21,006 nucleotides of DNA from a virus. A program made the translations under genes and the position numbers. Below are positions 11,802-18,803 of the stretch, piece by piece; the first letter of the stretch is position 1; every line of letters begins with the position of its first letter. The stretch lies in the IMG/VR virus record IMGVR_UViG_3300045303_000139, positions 1-21,006 of that record. One strand, written 5' to 3'. The notes beneath the pieces were generated by a model that made no database searches, had not been told where the DNA came from, and was given only the letters and a program-made list of their open reading frames with translations.

Positions 11802-13112
11802 TTACGGGATATATTGCCCGCCAGTTGTGAGCGGCCCAGGCCCAAGATCGCCCGGAAAATAAGTCGGGCCGCCTCCTAGCGAGGACACCACACCATTACC
11901 GCTGGCGGCGTACTGAAACCCGTGAGCATTGGCCTTGCCGGCAATGGCACTGTAAAAGAGATTGCACACCCCAAGTTGCTCTACATCGACAAACCGACCG
12001 ACGTTTACAGAACCGAGAATGTTCAGCGCCGGCAGGACCAACTGATCCACCACGACCTGACCGGCCAATGTAGCGGCGACGTGCGCGGTAGTCGTTGCGC
12101 CGGCCTCGATTGTAAAAGTGCCGCCGCTTAATTGAACGGTGCCGCCGAAACCAGCCGAGATATGAAAGCGCGTGCAAATACCAAAGCGCAGGTTTGTCAA
12201 AATTGTCCTACCGCCATTGTTGGCAAAACCGTCGCACGATCCTGCGGTGGCTGAAGGCCTAAATCCCCTGAATACATAACTCCCGCCAGCCTGAAGAATT
12301 GCGGTTTGATTTGCTGCACTCCCGGTCACGGTGCAGTTCTCAGGCGCCCCCTCATTGCCGATGAAATGGACTTGCCCGGAGCCGTTTGTCTGTAAAGCCA
12401 CAAAGGCAGCGTAAGCCCCATCAGCAACATGGACATACTGATTGAAGCCGTTTTGATTATACCTGACGACCTCATTCGCCGCACGTTGTAGGGTTTTGAA
12501 CGGCCCACGCGTCCCGCCAGCAGGCGCCGCCAAACTGCCATCATAACTATCGTTGCCAGTGCTGGCGTTGACGTACCAATCTGTGTTCTGCGTCAAGATC
12601 GGCATCGCACCAAATTGACGCGTCGATCCGACAACCACCTGCCAATGCGTGCCATCGTTGTACAAGAGCAACCACGCGGTCGGTAAGATGTCGCCAATCG
12701 CGATCGGCGTCAGATCGCAGCAGACCACCGGCAGGAAAGCACTGCCGTTGACCGAGAACACCGTACCGCCGTTCTGCGACGGTGCATTGGGCTTGAACCA
12801 CAGCGCGGTGCCAACCGGCGGCGGCATTGTCGGCAAAGTTGGACACGTCATACTCCATTGCGAGGCTGTGCCCTGGTTCGTGCCCATCTTCAGAACATTC
12901 TGCACATCGGCCAGCTTGAGCGCCTTGAGCAATTGCCCAAGATCGCCGTTGTCAGGCGTCAGCCCGCAGCCAGCGATAGCCGCAACGATTTCACGTTGCG
13001 GATATTCGATTGACGCAGCCGGCGGGATCGAACCCATCGTACCGGTCGCCGAATTTCCGTTGATGTAGCCGGCATTCGGATCGGAGATACCAAACGGTTG
13101 GTTATATTGAAT
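11802..13112 (-). CDS. tail fibre/spike, beta-helix type, probable ATT start
   Basis: A tail protein of 436 residues when read from the ATT at 13112. The first ATG (13037) would remove QYNQPFGISDPNAGYINGNS and the residues after it. That segment is continuous in frame with MGSIPPAASIEYPQREIVAA, a typical N-terminus of phage tail proteins. GGGAGG lies five bases before the ATT, and no ATG, GTG or TTG in this frame lies between it and 13037. Residues about 60-160 form an adaptor domain and about 165 onward a parallel beta-helix (DWYVNASTGNDSYDGS, then VHVADGAYAAF). The C-terminal block (SGNGVV, YFPG, GGQY) is related to one in the S74 fibre. Part of 11900-12480 is lower in GC, as in the other fibre. 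Confidence 0.8.
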   Translation of the reverse strand: MQYNQPFGISDPNAGYINGNSATGTMGSIPPAASIEYPQREIVAAIAGCGLTPDNGDLGQLLKALKLADVQNVLKMGTNQGTASQWSMTCPTLPTMPPPVGTALWFKPNAPSQNGGTVFSVNGSAFLPVVCCDLTPIAIGDILPTAWLLLYNDGTHWQVVVGSTRQFGAMPILTQNTDWYVNASTGNDSYDGSLAAPAGGTRGPFKTLQRAANEVVRYNQNGFNQYVHVADGAYAAFVALQTNGSGQVHFIGNEGAPENCTVTGSAANQTAILQAGGSYVFRGFRPSATAGSCDGFANNGGRTILTNLRFGICTRFHISAGFGGTVQLSGGTFTIEAGATTTAHVAATLAGQVVVDQLVLPALNILGSVNVGRFVDVEQLGVCNLFYSAIAGKANAHGFQYAASGNGVVSSLGGGPTYFPGDLGPGPLTTGGQYIP

Positions 13113-13143
13113 CTTAGCCTCCCACTTGACCGGAGAATCCCTC

Positions 13144-13908
13144 TTACTGAGCGCTCGCCGTCTCGGCAGACAGTCCCGAATAGTCGAAGATGATTTGTGT
13201 GTGAGCCGGCTTCCAACGATTCAATAGACACTCAAGATCGTCAGCAGTGCCAATGCGCAGATGCGGGTCGACGCCAGTCTGACCACCTCCACCGCCAACG
13301 CGAAACCAGATCAGCTTGACCCCATCGACGTGCACGGTCCAATAAGAGCGATTCGACGGCGGCCCCAGACCGTAGTTCGGCCATTCCGACAACTCACCGT
13401 GGGCAATCGGCTCGCCGAGTGGATTGCAAATCGGCTTGCCCCATTCGTCAAACATAGGGTTAGAGCCGTCGCCGTAAACTCGATTATCGCCGCAGCGATC
13501 AATGCCGCAGACAAACACCCGAAATTCTGAAATCGTGATTCTGTAACCAATCTGCGCCGCGACCGAGATGAAAAACTCACGCGAGGCACCGCCTTGCATG
13601 GTCATCCGCATGACCAGAGCAAGCTGGCGTTCGCCAATCGTTAGCGGTTCCTGATAGCACGGGTCCGGCAAACCCCAATTGCGCTCCCAATCGAGCAGCA
13701 GCTCAAGCGTTTTGCGCGGGTCGCTTTCCTGCTCCAGCAAATCGGCTGCACGGGCGTCGACCGCGCCCCAATAGTCGGCGAGGCCGCAGCAGGCGCGCGC
13801 GAGCGTTGAGCCTGGCTCCTTCGGCCACGCCTGCCCTTGCGGCAGCAACGCAAGAAACGCGGCGCAGTAGTCGTCGCCGGATCGGCGAACGTGGCGATCG
13901 TCACTCAT
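13144..13908 (-). CDS. Mu gp48/YmfQ-like tail protein (DUF2313)
   Basis: A 254-residue protein of the YmfQ/DUF2313 family, equal in position to Mu gp48, which links the baseplate periphery to the tail fibres. Conserved parts are LALLPQGQAWPKEPGSTLARAC near the start, LLDWERNWGLPDPC at about 71-84, ERQLALVMRMTMQGGASREFF, and a C-terminal LECLLNRWKPAHTQIIFDYS. It starts 8 bases inside the end of the baseplate J gene (ATGAGTGA). The protein has several extra Cys residues and a Gly-rich loop (VGGGGGQTGVDP). The identification is supported by order: gp46, gp47, gp48, fibre. Confidence 0.88.
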   Translation of the reverse strand: MSDDRHVRRSGDDYCAAFLALLPQGQAWPKEPGSTLARACCGLADYWGAVDARAADLLEQESDPRKTLELLLDWERNWGLPDPCYQEPLTIGERQLALVMRMTMQGGASREFFISVAAQIGYRITISEFRVFVCGIDRCGDNRVYGDGSNPMFDEWGKPICNPLGEPIAHGELSEWPNYGLGPPSNRSYWTVHVDGVKLIWFRVGGGGGQTGVDPHLRIGTADDLECLLNRWKPAHTQIIFDYSGLSAETASAQ

Positions 13909-15007
13909 AGAGAATCGTGCCCAGCACCGCCATGTGCCCCAGCGACGGCATCACGTAATCGTCGGTCGTGACCAGATGAAACGACTGCACGCCGGGCGCC
14001 GTCATGACCGCATAAGACACCCATGCGGCGTAGATGGTCTGACCGGGAGCTGCCATCTCGAACAGCATGTTGCGCACGCTGACTTCGATCGCGCCGGCCA
14101 CATCGGCGGTACCGGGCACAAGGCCGGCGATCGTGATGTCGATGAATTGCTTGATTGGCGCGAGCACATAGCAATCCTTGACCGCGACCGGGCGCATCTG
14201 ATCGATGTAAATGGCAACCGCTTGCACGTCAGTCGTCGTCGGCCAGCCGTCGTCATCGGCGCGCAAGTCATCCATGAGAAATCGCACGGTGATCGTGCCG
14301 GGCCCTTGTTCGGGCGCGGCCCAGGCCCGGGTCACGCCAGGGACCGCGAGCGCCCAGGTGACGTAGTCGGCCTGCGAGCCGCCCATCGGCGGGCTTTGAA
14401 TGCGGTGCAGAATTCTGGCGCGCAGTTGTTCGTCGGTCTCGGTGTCCACGCCGCCAGTGATTTCGATCACTGTCACGGCGGTATTGGGGATACTGACGAC
14501 CAGCGCCAGAGAACTGCCGGCGGCAGCGTTGCCGGCGCGGCCGGCATCGAGCGCGCGCACCGGCGCGGTGGTCGGGCCGACGCCGATGGTTATTTCGGCC
14601 GTGGTCTCATAGTTGGCTGTAGCGCCCCTAAGCTGGGTTGCGAGCGGGATCACGGTCCCGGTAATTCCCGTGAAGCTCACCGTGCCGGCCGCCAATGTCG
14701 CCAGCTTGCGGCCCGTGGTGCCGTCCGCGTTGGTCAGCCAGATATTGCCGTGCCGGTCGAGCCACTCGGTCTCGGCCGTATCGGGCAGAAGCTGGAGCGC
14801 CAGCCAGTCGAGATATTGCAGGTTGAGATGACACAACGCTCCTTGCGCGTCGGACATGACACGCAGCACGCTGTTCGGCACGTTGGCGTCGGCGCCAGGC
14901 AGCGACGCGTTGACCGCATCGCGCACGAGCGCACGCACGTCACGAAGGGCTGGGGTCTGCCAAGGGATCGCGGCCTCCCATTTGTGTTCGGTTACGTTGC
15001 ATCCCAA
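13901..15007 (-). CDS. baseplate J-like protein (Mu gp47)
   Basis: A protein of about 368 residues of the baseplate J family, forming the baseplate wedge. It shows PWQTPALRDVRALVRDAVNA, LPGADANVPNS, LRVMSDAQGALCHLNLQYLDWLA, DTAETEWLDRHG, then the middle block ITGGVDTETDEQLRARILHRI and PPMGGSQADYVTWALAVPGV, all characteristic of Mu gp47 relatives. The frame is open much further upstream, but that part lies over gp46 in another frame and is not protein-like. TTG 15007, overlapping the end of gp46 by 16 bases, gives the family's usual length; no ATG or GTG is better placed (next GTG is about 20 codons in). The start is therefore uncertain. Confidence 0.88.
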   Translation of the reverse strand: MGCNVTEHKWEAAIPWQTPALRDVRALVRDAVNASLPGADANVPNSVLRVMSDAQGALCHLNLQYLDWLALQLLPDTAETEWLDRHGNIWLTNADGTTGRKLATLAAGTVSFTGITGTVIPLATQLRGATANYETTAEITIGVGPTTAPVRALDAGRAGNAAAGSSLALVVSIPNTAVTVIEITGGVDTETDEQLRARILHRIQSPPMGGSQADYVTWALAVPGVTRAWAAPEQGPGTITVRFLMDDLRADDDGWPTTTDVQAVAIYIDQMRPVAVKDCYVLAPIKQFIDITIAGLVPGTADVAGAIEVSVRNMLFEMAAPGQTIYAAWVSYAVMTAPGVQSFHLVTTDDYVMPSLGHMAVLGTILYE

Positions 15008-15507
15008 AGCACGGCGTAGCGCAGGTCGATCGCCGGGAGCGGCCCGCGGTAGATTCGCAGCAACGCATCGACGCGCTGCTTGTCGACGCGCTGCACCCAG
15101 ACGTCGAATTCCGAACAGATTCTGCGATCGACAAACGGCTGGATCGCGATCCGGATGTAATCCTCGATCAGCACCAGGGTCGCGCTCTCGCGCGCCGAGG
15201 CCGGCGTGATCTTGGCGCGCCGCATGAGCCAGAGCTTCGAGCCGATCGGCCAGCCGTTCCAGATCAGCTCGGCATCGAGGTCGCCCCACCAGCCGCAGCG
15301 GTCGCTGCTGTCGGGATCGGGCAGCACGTCGTCGGGCGAGGCGAGCGCGTTGGTGCCGAGCGCGACGCACACGGCGGTCGCGAGCGCCTGCGTATCGTCG
15401 AGCGTGCCGTCGCCGAGCAACTGCCAGTCCAGCACGGCGGAATAGGCCGAAACCTGGTTGTTCTGAACCAGCCGAATGTCGGGGACGCTGGGGAGGCTCG
15501 CCGGCAT
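14992..15507 (-). CDS. Mu gp46-like baseplate protein
   Basis: A 171-residue protein of the phage GP46 family, a baseplate wedge subunit related to T4 gp25. It has DIRLVQNNQVSAYSAVLDW near the start, then TLDDTQALATAVCVALGTNA and the diagnostic DRCGWWGD (about 69-76). A helix IGSKLWLMRRAKITPASARE and the C-terminal RVDKQRVDALLRIYRG follow. The gene starts 6 bases after the spike gene and its end overlaps the baseplate J gene. Order and length fit Mu. Confidence 0.88.
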   Translation of the reverse strand: MPASLPSVPDIRLVQNNQVSAYSAVLDWQLLGDGTLDDTQALATAVCVALGTNALASPDDVLPDPDSSDRCGWWGDLDAELIWNGWPIGSKLWLMRRAKITPASARESATLVLIEDYIRIAIQPFVDRRICSEFDVWVQRVDKQRVDALLRIYRGPLPAIDLRYAVLWDAT

Positions 15508-15513
15508 GACGGA

Positions 15514-16296
15514 TCAGCCAATCCGGCCGAGGCTGTTCACGCACGGCCCGTCGAGCGTCGCCAGCACCGAGAACGTGTGCTTGCCGGCCTCGCCGCCGAC
15601 ATAGACGTTCTTGTCGGTATGGCAGTGCAAGTAGGTCTGGCTGTCGTCGAGCATCAGATGCACTTGCGATCCCGATGCGCGGGTCTTGTCCTTGGTGACG
15701 TCGACGAACCGCGCCGACTTCTGCCCGTCCTTATAGACCGCCTCCTGGCCGCGCTTCTGCTGCTGCTGCTGCTGGCCACTGCTGGACGTTCCCGCGTCGC
15801 GCGCCACCGCTGTGGCCGGCGCGCCACCGCTGCCGCTCTGCACCGTCTTATTGCTTTCGCTGTTGCTGGTCAGCAGCTGCATGCGCACGGTCTTGTCCTG
15901 CGGCGCCGACCAAAAGCCGCCGTCCGTCGTCATGTGGAACTGCTGCTTGTCGCCGCGCCCGCGGAACATGGCGGTATCGCCTTGCGCCAGCTTGTAGAGA
16001 CGATGACGCCGATCATCCATCGCGCCGGCCGCCGGGAACGAGCGGTTGCCGCCCATGAAGCTCATGAAATTTTCGGCGCCGACCTTCTTGCCGTCCTGGC
16101 CCGTCTCGGCGTCGAACACGACGCTGGTGAAACCGTAGTTCTGCGCCGCCTCGATCTCCTTGCGGGTTTCGTTGTGCATCATGCTGCCGGCCATCTCCTG
16201 CATCAGTTTGGTGTCGTCAACCTTGTCGACGACGCTGCGGGAGCCGCCAGCGGTATATGAGCGGATCGAAGTGTTGAGCGGTGTGGCGCGATGCAT
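15514..16296 (-). CDS. Mu gp45-like baseplate spike (gpV family)
   Basis: A 260-residue member of the phage baseplate assembly protein V/Mu gp45 family, the membrane-piercing spike. Recognisable parts are YGFTSVVFDAETGQDGKKVGAE, then the OB-like GDTAMFRGRGDKQQFHMTTDGGFWSAP, and a C-terminal beta-helix KDKTRASGSQVHLMLDD with the end HCHTDKNVYVGG. AGGAGG precedes the ATG at 16296. A low-complexity insert at about 170-178 (SSSGQQQQQQKRG) sits in the middle and is encoded by a CAG-type triplet run (15763-15778). Mu gp45 is about 200 residues, so this version has an extended middle and tail. Confidence 0.85.
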   Translation of the reverse strand: MHRATPLNTSIRSYTAGGSRSVVDKVDDTKLMQEMAGSMMHNETRKEIEAAQNYGFTSVVFDAETGQDGKKVGAENFMSFMGGNRSFPAAGAMDDRRHRLYKLAQGDTAMFRGRGDKQQFHMTTDGGFWSAPQDKTVRMQLLTSNSESNKTVQSGSGGAPATAVARDAGTSSSGQQQQQQKRGQEAVYKDGQKSARFVDVTKDKTRASGSQVHLMLDDSQTYLHCHTDKNVYVGGEAGKHTFSVLATLDGPCVNSLGRIG

Positions 16297-16342
16297 CGTT
16301 TGCCTCCTATTCCTCGATCGGCGCTGGCGGTTGCGGTTGCGG

Positions 16343-17503
16343 TTACGGTTCCGGCGGCGTTGGCGGTTGCGACGGCGCGGGTGACGGATCGAAGTTCGGC
16401 GATCCCTTCAGCAGGCCGGGCAGCACCAGGTCGAGCACCGTCTCGGTGCCGTTGGTGCTGTCCTGGGTGAAGGTGACGTTCTGGATTTTCATGTCTTGAT
16501 TGAGCATTGCCATCGGCGACCGCACGAACACCTGGTCGCCAGGCGTCCACAGCCTGCTCTCGTTGTACAGCCAGCCCTGCACCGTGATGGTGGCCTGCAC
16601 CTCGGTGTCGTCGTGCCAGACGCGCTCATTCTCGACGCGCGCCTGCACCTCGGCCTGCGTCGTCACCGGCTGCTCGGCAGCGGTAATCAATTTGCTGTAG
16701 GGCTGCGTGGTGATGCGGCTCGCCACGGTCGCATGCAGGTCGCTCATGTCCGAACCAGATCGGCTGTCGGTCGCGGTCCCCTGCGCGCGCGTGTCGTATT
16801 GTTCATACGTCATGTCGTGCCGGATGGTGCATTGGCATGACTTGATGTTCTGGCCTTCGATCAGTTGTGTGACGGTGGGGAACGTGTGCGGCCCGATCAG
16901 CAGGAAATTGCCGTGCGCGTCCGACCCCATCACGATGCCACGCGGGCGCGCCAGCCGCTCGAGGAAGTCCCAGATCAGTTCGCCGTGCTCGTTCTGCAGA
17001 TGCACGAACGGCGTCAGGTCGAGCTTGCCGACGGTCTTGATGCCGACCGGGTATGGCGCGAGCACCTCCTGCGCCACCTGTAGGATGTTCTTGCCGTCGA
17101 ACGAGCCGGTCTTGGTATCGACGCTCGATCGCGCGGCCCAGGCGGTGACGCTCTTGCCCTGCAGCATCACGCCGTGGCTGGTGGCGTTATAGGCCGCCTG
17201 GCGGATCTCGATGACGCCCGACACCACCTGCACTTGGGCGAGCGAAACGGTACATTTGTCACCCGGCTTAAATTGCAGCTTCTCCCAGAGCGGCACGTCG
17301 TAGGGCTGCTTCCCGAACACCGGATCGCGCTCGGCGGCGGCGAACCTGAAATAAGTGAACGGGTCGGCCCAGCGGCCTTGGACGAACACCGACTCCCAGT
17401 CGTCGAACTCGACGCCGTTGACGGTGAGCACCGCGGTTTCTTGCGGCTTCGACGCCGGCCGTGGCGGCGGGCTGGACGGAAGCTCGACGACCTTGATGCC
17501 CAT
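16343..17503 (-). CDS. Mu gpP-like tail/baseplate hub protein
   Basis: A 386-residue protein of the Mu gpP (gp44) family, which forms the baseplate hub ring beneath the spike. It contains VLTVNGVEFDDWESVFVQ near the start, then GVIEIRQAAYNATSHGVMLQ and KSVTAWAARSSV, then NILQVAQEVLAPY, ELIWDFLERLARPRGI and the C-terminal WTPGDQVFVRSPMAMLN, in the order of that family. A Pro-rich tail ends at TAA 16343. The frame continues with a matching Pro-Gln tail of 11 codons to TAG at 16307, which overlaps the spike's ribosome site. The start ATG 17503 has only a weak AAAGG upstream. Confidence 0.88.
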   Translation of the reverse strand: MGIKVVELPSSPPPRPASKPQETAVLTVNGVEFDDWESVFVQGRWADPFTYFRFAAAERDPVFGKQPYDVPLWEKLQFKPGDKCTVSLAQVQVVSGVIEIRQAAYNATSHGVMLQGKSVTAWAARSSVDTKTGSFDGKNILQVAQEVLAPYPVGIKTVGKLDLTPFVHLQNEHGELIWDFLERLARPRGIVMGSDAHGNFLLIGPHTFPTVTQLIEGQNIKSCQCTIRHDMTYEQYDTRAQGTATDSRSGSDMSDLHATVASRITTQPYSKLITAAEQPVTTQAEVQARVENERVWHDDTEVQATITVQGWLYNESRLWTPGDQVFVRSPMAMLNQDMKIQNVTFTQDSTNGTETVLDLVLPGLLKGSPNFDPSPAPSQPPTPPEP

Positions 17504-17547
17504 TGATGCATTGCCTTTGTCAGTTCATGCGGCTGCGGCGCCATGAT

Positions 17548-18216
17548 CTAAGCCGACAGCGCCCGGCCGGCCGGCGGGCAAAAGGCCGGATGCACCACCT
17601 TGTTTTCCTCGCGCAACTCGTCGGCGCGGGCGGCGTCGCCGTAGAGCCGAAGCGCCATCACCAGCGACGGCAGCGGCTCATAGAACTGAAACCCGAGCAT
17701 GCGTGGCAGCGGCCGTGCGGTCGCCACCAGATGATTGACCGTCGCGCCGTGCAGCGCGAGCAGCTGCGCGAACCCCGCCTGGTCCATGTCGTCGGCGGCG
17801 ATCTCTTCGGCATCCCGGAACGGCGGCAGCAGTTGTTGCTTGATCGCATCCACGTCCTGCCGGCTTACGAACGTCATCGCCGAGACGATGCGCGCCTGCG
17901 TCGCCAAGCACAATCGGATGCCAGCATTCTTGACCAGCGCGCCGCCGAGCGTTGCCGTGGCTTCCGCCGCGACGCCCTGGCGCACCACCTCGATCTGCGC
18001 GAGGCTTGCGCCGGCCAGCCGCGCCGAAGTGAAACAGGCAATCAGCGGCGGCCCGAGCGCATCGGCGGCGCAGAGCTTGAGCGCGTTCGCCCTGGTGTCG
18101 CCGATAACGGTGCGCGCGTCCGATCCGGCGCGCCCCTTGCCCGGAACGGCGGCGACGAGGTTCGCCAGCATGCGATCGACCAGCGGGGCCGCCTCGAGGG
18201 CGTCGGCGTGCTTCAT
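17548..18216 (-). CDS. gpN-like DNA circularisation/tail protein, C-terminal part
   Basis: A 222-residue protein that looks like the C-terminal two thirds of Mu gpN-type DNA circularisation/tail proteins. Its end, PSLVMALRLYGDAARADELREENKVVHPAFCPP, is the usual end of that family, and the middle is helical (DRMLANLVAAV, AIKQQLLPPF, DDMDQAGFAQLLALHGATVN). The N-terminal DNA_circ_N-like domain is encoded by the preceding separate gene. The two share ATGA, so this half begins by reinitiation. Two-gene forms may be natural or due to a fixed nonsense or frameshift mutation. Whether the halves assemble is inference. Confidence 0.75.
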   Translation of the reverse strand: MKHADALEAAPLVDRMLANLVAAVPGKGRAGSDARTVIGDTRANALKLCAADALGPPLIACFTSARLAGASLAQIEVVRQGVAAEATATLGGALVKNAGIRLCLATQARIVSAMTFVSRQDVDAIKQQLLPPFRDAEEIAADDMDQAGFAQLLALHGATVNHLVATARPLPRMLGFQFYEPLPSLVMALRLYGDAARADELREENKVVHPAFCPPAGRALSA

Positions 18217-18803
18217 GGTGGCGGCACCGGCGTGATCTCAATGTTGTCACGATCGACCGTGACCGTGGCATCCGTGCTGGGCGGCGCGAGATTGTTCTCG
18301 ACACCTTGCTCGACGCCCTGCGCCGCGGTGTTGACCTTGCCGGCGGTATCGGCGGCCGGCGACGCGTTCACCGGATCGAGGCCGTATTCCTGAAACGTCA
18401 TGTCGAAGCTGCAGAAGCCGCCGGTGCGCTGCTCTTCGCTCATGCGGTAGCGGGTGCAGACCACCAGCTGCGGCGGCTGCGTCGGCAATTGCAGGATGCT
18501 CGACCCTTCGGTTTCGAGGCGCTTCATCAACGCATCGCGGGCGACGAGATAGTTGCGCTGCTTGAGCGTGTCGCCGCTGGCGCTGTCGGAGCCGAACACG
18601 ACGATGTAGCCGCGGACGGTGAACTCGCGCGCCGAGCGGCCGAGGTCCTCGGCATAGGGCAGTTCTTTTTTTGGGAACTGATGCTCGACGATGCGCCGGC
18701 CGCTTTCGCGGGTGTTGCTCTCGCAATGGAAGCGCGCGCCGCCGAACGACGCCGGCCGCAGCTTGTCGCGCCAGGCCGTCGGCAGATCGAGGATGTCGGT
18801 CAT
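18213..18803 (-). CDS. gpN-like protein, N-terminal DNA_circ_N domain
   Basis: A 196-residue protein with the N-terminal DNA_circ_N domain: WRDKLRPASFGGARFHCESN near the start, then GRRIVEHQFPKKELPYAEDLG, REFTVRGYIV, RDALMKRLETEGSSILQLPT, and RRTGGFCSFDMTFQEYG. These steps match the first about 150 residues of Mu gpN relatives. A disordered tail with Pro (ITPVPPP) ends at a stop overlapping the next start (ATGA). The tape measure gene ends four bases into it. Mu gpN is one polypeptide of nearly 500 residues; here the two parts sum to 418. Confidence 0.85.
   Translation of the reverse strand: MTDILDLPTAWRDKLRPASFGGARFHCESNTRESGRRIVEHQFPKKELPYAEDLGRSAREFTVRGYIVVFGSDSASGDTLKQRNYLVARDALMKRLETEGSSILQLPTQPPQLVVCTRYRMSEEQRTGGFCSFDMTFQEYGLDPVNASPAADTAGKVNTAAQGVEQGVENNLAPPSTDATVTVDRDNIEITPVPPP

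Noticed and set aside
15008-15544. N-terminal extension of the baseplate J frame to 547 residues
   Set aside because: The extension lies over gp46 in another frame, is Arg/Ala-rich as expected of a shadow frame, and exceeds the family length of about 360.
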